A DNA stretch of 33,453 bases from the NCBI RefSeq assembly GCF_000611645.1, contig NW_014013387.1, forward strand, positions 1 to 33,453, read 5' to 3'. Below the pieces are notes generated by a model. That model did no database searches. It had not been told where the DNA came from and saw only the letters and a list, made by a program, of their open reading frames with translations. Within the stretch, counting starts at the first letter, position 1; every line of letters starts with the position of its first letter. Shown here one piece after another: positions 27,255 through 33,453 of the stretch. The position numbers were made by a program, and so were the translations under genes. The DNA comes from Monoraphidium neglectum (taxonomy: Eukaryota > Chlorophyta > Chlorophyceae > Sphaeropleales > Selenastraceae).

Positions 27255-29425
27255 TCACGGCCGCCAGCCGCTCCACTGGGTGCGGTACCAGCCGTCTTTC
27301 AGAATTCGCCGCTTGTCGCGCTCCCGCCTGCCGGGATTAGCGGCGCGCGGGCCGGGGGCGCGCGGCGGCGGGCGGAGTGTCAGTGGGTCGGGCGGCAGGG
27401 GGTTGCCTCACGCGTGCACGGCGACGCCTGGACGGCGGGGTGCGCGCATGCCCACCATCTTGAAATAGGGCGCTTTGCGCCTCTCAAGGAGCCGGGCAAG
27501 GCGGCGCCGTGGGGCCGCGGCTTGGGGGTCCGGCCGGCCCTTGTCTTCCTATTCTAGCCATCCAGTTCGCTCGCACTAGCCGTTTGTGGTTCTGCCCCCA
27601 CGCCCTCCTGCTCCCCTGCCCCCTTCTGGCGTCCCCCCTCCCACCCCCTGGCGCCACCGGCCCCACCTGGGCAGCCAATTCAGCTCCTCGTGCGTCCACC
27701 GCGGGTCAAAGTGCATCGAACGCTTGCCGCCCGCGTCCAGCCGCGCGAGCGCGTAGTCCACCGCCCCCTTCTCCTCGATCGTGCGCGTGCGCGCGTACAC
27801 CGCCTTGAGCAGCGCGTCCCGCAGCCGCTGGCTCGCGTCCGGCCACGCGGCGCCGCCGACACCACCGCTGCTGCTGCTGCTGCTGCTGCTGCTGCCGCTG
27901 CTGCTGTCGCCGCCCTCCGGCGGCGAGATGAGCAAGGCGATGCCCAGCGCGAGCCGCGCCAAGTCGAACGCCTCGAAATCTGCAGAAAACTCCACCAGCT
28001 GGTACTCGCACTCCTCCAGCACCGCGGCCACCCACTTGGCGTCAATCCCCAGGGCGGGCCGCGAGTCGGGGGCGCGCGCGAGGTCGTGCATGGTGGCGTC
28101 GGCCGCGCCGCCGCCGCCGCCGCCGGCGCCCGGCGCCCCGGGGGACGCGAGCGCGCCGGCGGCGCAGGTAAGCCTCGCCAAGTCGGGCCCGAAGAAGTCC
28201 GGCAGGCGCGCGGAGGCGGCGGCGAGCAGCTGCCTGGTAGCTGCAGTGCGGTCTGCCTCCCCGGAATCGGCGAGAGAGGGGCCGTCTGGGCCGGGGACGG
28301 GAAGGAGCAGATTGCTCAGGCTCCAAATCACGTCGGTCAAGAGGGGGGACGGCAGCGCCCCGGCCGCGGCCGCGTCGGCCACGGGCCGCAGCAGCCGCGC
28401 CACCCACGCGCCGGGCGGGCAGACGCCGGCGGCGGACAGCCGCGCGAGCAGCTGGCAGGCGTCCGGCGCGGGCAGCGACGCAAGGCCGCGGCCGCCGTCG
28501 GCGGCGTCGGCGGCGGCGCACAGGCGGCGCATCCAGGACGCCGAGGGGGGCGCGGCGCTGTCCGCGGCCGCTTGCAGCAGAGCACCTAGCTCCTGCAACA
28601 AATCGACAAAGGGGCGCAGATGCGGCAGATACGGTTTGCAGGGGGTGGGCGTGTTATCAAGACGTGTGAAATGTTGGGGGAGACGCAGGTTGAAGTCTAG
28701 CCAAAAGAGCTCGACAATCACATCCGTCTCTGGGTGCGTGCGCCGCCGGGGAGCTGCAAGGGGCGGGCCTGCCGGCGCGTCGACGACTTGACACGCGCAC
28801 ATCACACCCAGGCTGAGCGCCTCCGGTCAGTGCACGGCGTGGCCGCGTCCCCCCAGCCCTGCAAGTTGCTGGTGGCGTGTCGCGCCTGCTGCTCCCTCAA
28901 AATATCTACGGCTCACCTCAGGGCCGACCGTGTCTGGAATGGGGTGCGCGCCATCAAACGAGGACTCCTGCGGAGCCTCCTCGCCGCTGCGGGTGTCCCA
29001 TGACCACTCATACGCTGCCGCTGCCGCGGGCTCCCGGCTGCCGCCGCCGCCGCCGCCGCCGCTGCTGCTGCTGCTGCTGCTGCTGCCGCCGGCTGCGGAG
29101 GCCGGCGCAGTGCCTGGGGCCGCGCGTGCCTGTAGCGACCGAGCGCTGGGCCGCGGTGTTGGCACCGGTGTGCTGTGACATTGTCGCAGCGGCCTGCAGT
29201 CGAGGCGCGCGTGTTTGGGTGTTTAATAGCGGTGAGGACAGCGCCAGCACGAGCGGTGCGCGCTGCCACGCCGTCACACATGACGTCTGGTGCATGTGCC
29301 CCGCATGGACCTACAGCGTGCAGTGAGAAAGTAAGATAAACATATAAATTTATTAATGGCTTGTACCTCGCTGTGAGGGCAGGCCGCGGGCGCGCAGGTG
29401 TCAGGCCGCCTGCGAAGCCCATCAT
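27255..29425 (-). CDS. Probable organellar alpha-helical protein, unknown function
   Basis: Four exons: 29425-29367, 29193-28917, 28592-27667, 27327-27255; in phase, 444 residues. The N-terminus (MMGFAGGLTPARPRPALTAR, then PLRQCHSTPVPTPRPSAR) is Arg/Ser/Pro-rich and acid-free, like a transit peptide, and is formed across an intron. A Ser8-Gly7 tract and the acidic stretch YEWSWDTRSGEEAPQESS follow. The body is Leu/Ala-rich helical sequence with units such as QLLARLSAAGVCPPGAWVAR and LTDVIWSLSNLLLP, recalling OPR/FASTK-type helical repeats in algal organelle RNA-binding proteins; that link is tentative. The C-terminal part has EECEYQLVEFSADFEAFDLA, a Ser-rich insert, and a highly charged end, RWTHEELNWLPRRERDKRR then WYRTQWSGWRP, also joined by splicing and probably the most conserved part. 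A function is not assigned. The start is the first of two adjacent ATGs. Confidence 0.75.
27866..27907 (-). repeat. CTG/AGC repeat coding for polySer
   Basis: CTG run on plus, read on the coding strand in the AGC phase, giving a Ser-rich insert (SSSGSSSSSSSSSGG) in the unknown organellar protein. Confidence 0.88.
29041..29087 (-). repeat. CCG plus CTG compound repeat coding for Gly and Ser tracts
   Basis: (CCG)n followed by (CTG)n on plus; the coding strand reads Ser8 then Gly7 near the N-terminus of the same protein, just after the presumed transit peptide. Confidence 0.88.
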
Positions 29426-30162
29426 GGCGTCAGCTAGATCGACTAGGGGAAATTTGGCAGATAACTCCGACCGGTGCAGGTGCTCAGTGCGACTCTCAAG
29501 GACCGGCGGTCGGTGGTGCCGCGGCGAACATGTCACCTGGTGACATGTCGAGCGAGCCGGCGCTCAGCTCGTGCGCTCTTGCCCTCTGCAACAAAGCAGG
29601 CCATGCGGCGAGTGCCGTAGACGGTGGGCGCAGCAAACACAGCAAACACTGGAAGGACAGCCTTGATCAGGGTCTGAGAGCTGTCCATGCTCACGCCTGA
29701 CAGCTCGGTTCAACCACGTCTCTACACCTGATGACAAAGGCAGTTTCATGATGCCCTGACCTGCTTCATGAACACGTTTTTGGTCTCCAACAGACTATGC
29801 ACGGGGTATGGGGACAGAGTCAAAAGTGCGCAGTGACAGCAGCGGAGAGGCCTGCGAGGCTGGCATGGCAACTGCAGTGCAGTGCAGTGTGAAGCGGTTT
29901 TTGATCTTGAATGGGCAGCACCGCTGACATGCCAGGCCGTATTTGAGCCGGGGTGTGCGGTAACACCGCACGCAGCCAACAAGAATGGATCTGTTGCTCA
30001 AACTGCATCATTGCGAGAAGGCCTGTCGCCGACGGGCCGCCGGATTTGCTTTTGACAATCAGCCACAATGAGCATGCCGCCAGCGTTTTGTGCAATAGCG
30101 TTGATGTGCGCATTCCTTGACATTGCGACAGGTCACATTCACACAGCTCAGCCCAGATCGGC
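29426..30162. promoter_or_regulatory. Divergent promoter region
   Basis: 737 nt between the start codons of two divergent genes, so both promoters must lie here. A 21-nt palindrome (29528-29548) and a short GCAGT tandem repeat (about 29872-29889) are visible. No coding exon is supported. Confidence 0.5.
29528..29548. promoter_or_regulatory. 21-nt palindrome, 10-bp arms with one central base
   Basis: ACATGTCACC, one T, then GGTGACATGT. The arms match perfectly. It lies about 103 nt upstream of the ATG at 29425 (minus) and about 615 nt upstream of the ATG at 30163. The spacing suits a dimeric transcription factor site. Confidence 0.45.
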
Positions 30163-33100
30163 ATGTCGCAGGATGAGGGGACAGCGGTGGTGGCGCAGGA
30201 CGTTGCTGTGGATGAAGTAGAGTTGGGCTCTGCTCCATCCAAGAAGCAATTGCAAAAAAAGGAGGTGCGCCGGATCACACATCCTTCCCGCCATGGCGGT
30301 GCCTGCCGCGCTGAGGAGTTATTTCGTGTCCGAAATCAAGCTCGGGAAATGTCATCATTCTGAGAACTCCGATGGACATGGCTGTTGCCGCTCGACCTGA
30401 CCCGGCCGCTGCACACATCAGCGGCCTCCTGTGACGTCCCACCTGGACGGTCCTCGCACACGGCCGCCCGCAGCGTGCACTGGCCGGCGCGCTGGCCGGG
30501 GAGCTGTCTGGCGAGCTGGCCCGCCTCGGCAGCGCCGTCCTCGACCAGAGCGGCGGCGGGACGCCCGCCCAGCGCGCATGGGCTAAGCAGAAGCGGCGCG
30601 ACCTGCGGCAGCTGACCGCCAAGGTGGGCATGGATCCGATGCGGGGCGCTCAGTCCCAACTCTGAACTCTGAGCTCCTGGATGACGCCTTTTAAAGGATC
30701 CCGCCAGCTGCTCTGAGCCCTGTCGATGCCCGTCAAAACGACGCCGTGGCCGGCCCTCCAGGTGGCGGACCCGGGCGTACCCCTGGAGGAGCGCCTGCGC
30801 CTGCTGCAGCGCGCTCTCGCATCCGAGGTGGAGGCGCACATCGCGATGGAGCAGCGCGCGCTCGCCGCGGAGGCGCGGACGGCGGCCGCCAAGCAGCAGG
30901 CCGACGCGGACGTCGCAAAGGGTGCGGGCCCTTCGCCCTGCTGTGCATCCGCCCGCTGCTTGCGTCCATCGTCGCCCCTCCCTCGCTGTTCCAGGCTCGC
31001 TCCGGCCCCATGAACAAAAAGAGCAGGCCGCTCGCTCACTCGCCCATGCGCCCGTCATCGCGACCCATGCGCCCGCAGCCAACGCGTCCGCGGCCGACAG
31101 CCGGGAGCTGACGCTCAAGCTGGAGCGCCTGTGCCGGCAGATGCAGGAGCAGCTGCGGGTCGCCAACGAGGCGTCGGGGGGCTGGCAAAAGCGCTACCAG
31201 CTCATGGAGCGGCAGGTCGACGCGCTCAAGGAGATCACATCGGTGAGCGGCTGTTTATAGAGTGGCAGTTTGAACTTGCATGGTTCCAGGAGCATGCTGA
31301 CCTGCTTCAACAGAGGCAGTGTTGGTAAGAGGACACATGAGAGGGAACGCCTGGCGACGTGTGCACTGCAGCGGGGAGGGATTGGTTCGCTGCATTGAAG
31401 GCCATGGCATTTTCTGGAATATTCACGAGTCATGGGCAGAGTGGCCCGTTCCGGAGCCTAGCAGGGGGCGGGTGCGTGCGTGCGCTGTGAACGTGGGCGC
31501 CGCCACGCGAGTGCACAGAGCGTTGCTTGTATGCGGTAAGGGCTGTCACTTGTGAAAGGCGCTTTGTCTCCCTGCCTGCAAGTAGAGCATGTGACCTCGG
31601 CAGAGTTGGACCTCTTCGTCTTGTTCAATTTGGGTCAATCATGGTCAAAGGCGGTCAACACATGGCCATCGCAGGTGTCGAAGCAGCAGCACGAGGCGCT
31701 CGAGACGCGCAACGCCGTCCTGGAGAAGGTGCGGCGCCGCACAGACGCGCCAGCGCCCGCAACGCGCCGGCCCCGCCTTGCACCTGCAGCCACGCGCACG
31801 TTGCTGTGGCATGGCGCCAATGACACATTTGCGTGTGCCGCTTGCAGGCCAACGAGTCTCTGCGGCAGCAGGCAGAGGACCTGGCGGAGCGCATGGGCAA
31901 GCACCAGCAGCACCTCAGCGCCTTTGAGGACATAAAGGCCCAAATCCAGGAGCACGTGGGTGGCTTATGCACATTGCGCGCGGTGCCGCCATCGCGGTGG
32001 GGGCGGGGGGCAGCTGGGCGCCAGTTGCGGCGGCTCATTCGGCTGCCTCGCGGATCACAGGGCAGCTCGGGCGGCAGGGCTGACGGGTCCCCACCGCGCG
32101 TGGCAGGCACGGACGACGCCATACCTGCCCTTTCTCTATTTGAGCAGGCTCGTCTGGCCTTTGCCAGCACCTGCGGGGTGCAGCAGTCATCACCCTCACC
32201 TTCAACCCCGGCCAAGCGACGCGGTCGCGCCCCTGCCCTTCAACCCATCCCAGCGCCGCCCCATTGCACTCTAACCACTCCCGCCACCCTCCCCAACCGA
32301 CCCCACCCCAGGGCAAGATGTTTGAGACCTTTGACAGCATGAAGGACCTGCTCAAGCGCCAGTCTGACGAGCACACCCTGCTCACAACGCACCTGGAGTC
32401 CAAGCAGCAGGAGGTACACGCCCCCGCACCCGGCCCGCCCCGCGCTCAGCGCCCGGCTCGTGCACGCGGCACGCGCGCCACCCCGCACGCTGCCTGCTTC
32501 GCCCACACCCCGCGCCTCTGCTTCGGGCGGCGGGCCTGCCAGTCAAGCGTGGCCGCTCCAAGTACGGCGAACGGGCGTTGCATATTGGCATCGCACGAGC
32601 CGCGGGTTTTGACAGCTTTGATCGGTCGTCCGGCGGTTTGACCGGCGACTTTGACCGGCGCGAGCGGCGCGTCCTCACTCATCCCCTCGCGTCGCGGCCC
32701 CCAGGTCTCGGAGCTGCGGGACGCACTCGAGAAGGCAAAGCAGGTGCGGCTCTGGCGCGCGCCAACGCACTCCTGGGCCACTGCCCGCACGGCACCCGGC
32801 CGTCTCGCCGCGCTCGACTTAACACACCGCATGCCGGCCGCCAGAAAAGTTTAAACTCGCTGTGTCCACCACGCCCAGGTCATTGAGCTACAGGATGCGA
32901 CCAACAAGCAGGCCAGGGCGGAGTATGATCGGCAGGCCAAGGAGTACACCCAGTCGGTCAAAAATGCCAAAAAGGTGAGTCTTACCCCGACCCGGCCGCC
33001 GTACCGAAACGCGGGCGCGGCACCGGTGCGTGGCGGACTGCGGTGCACTGGGCCGATGCGTGGTGCGGCGGCACAGTTTGACCGGACCCTCCCCCGCATC

Positions 33101-33453
33101 GCCATGATGCTGCGGAACGTGCGCACACCCTCCCCTCCCATAACCCTAGCAAATCCATCATTCCTGCAGGGCACTCCGCGTGAGGCACTCAGCGCGCACC
33201 CCCACCCTGCACCCCCTAGCCAATATCCTGCCCCCTAAACACCCGTGCACCTCCCCTCTCATCCCTCAAAAGCTCATCGATGACCTCAGCAAGTCCCAGG
33301 AGGTGCTCCCGGCCCTGGTCAAGCAGAACAAGGAGCTGAAGGCGTCCCTGGCCGCGGCCGCCGCGGAGGCCGAGGCGCTGCGCGGCGCCGCGCGGCGCGC
33401 GGAGGCGCAGAGGGACCGGCTGGAGGGGCTGTGCCGCGCGCTGCGGGTGGGGC
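30163..33453 (+). CDS. Coiled-coil protein, probably taxilin-like (partial)
   Basis: Ten exons in the window: 30163-30264, 30474-30623, 30762-30921, 30995-31242, 31675-31728, 31848-31955, 32312-32413, 32705-32743, 32879-32974, 33273-33446. A GT donor follows at 33447 and the gene runs off the edge. There are 411 residues so far, all in phase. The N-terminus is acidic, then SKKQLQKK. From ~85 onward the protein is almost entirely coiled coil. KLERLCRQMQEQ (179-190) and RDRLEGLCRALR (400-411) both match the LE.LCR.LQ motif of taxilins, and DLSKSQEVL recalls the L.KS.EVF segment that precedes the second motif in that family. Taxilins bind free syntaxins and act in vesicle traffic. The spacing between motifs is somewhat shorter than I expect, and coiled coils mislead easily, so the family call is moderate while the gene model is good. 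One exon is only 39 nt. Confidence 0.7.

Noticed and set aside
27015..27557. Plus-strand open frame beginning MGRTYVHNNEVV
   Set aside because: It overlaps the last exon and 3' region of the minus-strand gene, and its sequence becomes GC-rich shadow without any domain.

Overview
The window looks like nuclear DNA of a GC-rich green alga (Chlorophyta, probably a core chlorophyte). This is inferred from dense spliceosomal GT-AG introns (roughly 100-580 nt), plastid- and mitochondrion-targeted proteins, UGUAA-type poly(A) signals behind two minus-strand genes, and CA/TG and CTG/CAG microsatellites. No open frame is a complete gene by itself. I rebuilt the genes by hand, joining exons only where donor, acceptor and codon phase agree and the family signature runs across the junction. 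No search was run, so all family names come from recognised motifs.

Layout. 1-2314 (-): 5' part of a half-size ABCB transporter with a plastid-type leader, running off the left edge. 2782-7722 (-): an 11-exon protein of 873 residues, a six-Kelch propeller followed by a long coiled coil (Tea1-like layout). 9541-13239 (+): a 10-exon secreted trypsin-like serine protease with a Cys-rich PAN/Apple-like tail. 14721-15727 (+): a tentative small secreted Cys-containing protein whose signal peptide is 25 Leu codons encoded by a CTG repeat. 16242-17199 (+): mitochondrial acyl carrier protein. 18253-20882 (+): an 8-exon secreted AA15-like lytic polysaccharide monooxygenase (LPMO) with a Pro-rich linker and an unrecognised Cys-rich tail. 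22312-24768 (+): hnRNP F/H-like protein with two RRMs and a Gly/Gln-rich tail. 27255-29425 (-): probable organellar alpha-helical protein of unknown function. 30163-33453 (+): coiled-coil protein, probably taxilin-like, running off the right edge.

The most interesting block is 9.5-20.9 kb. Two well supported secreted enzymes, a trypsin-type protease and a copper LPMO, plus one candidate secreted Cys-rich protein, lie on the same strand, interrupted only by the mitochondrial ACP gene. This suggests, but does not prove, a locus for extracellular digestion or wall remodelling. Other points of note: microsatellites abut splice sites; one CTG/CAG repeat class is translated as Gln, Leu or Ser in different genes; introns hold TTGACC/GGTCAA arrays, one with exact 10-nt spacing; and a 21-nt near-perfect palindrome lies in a divergent promoter.
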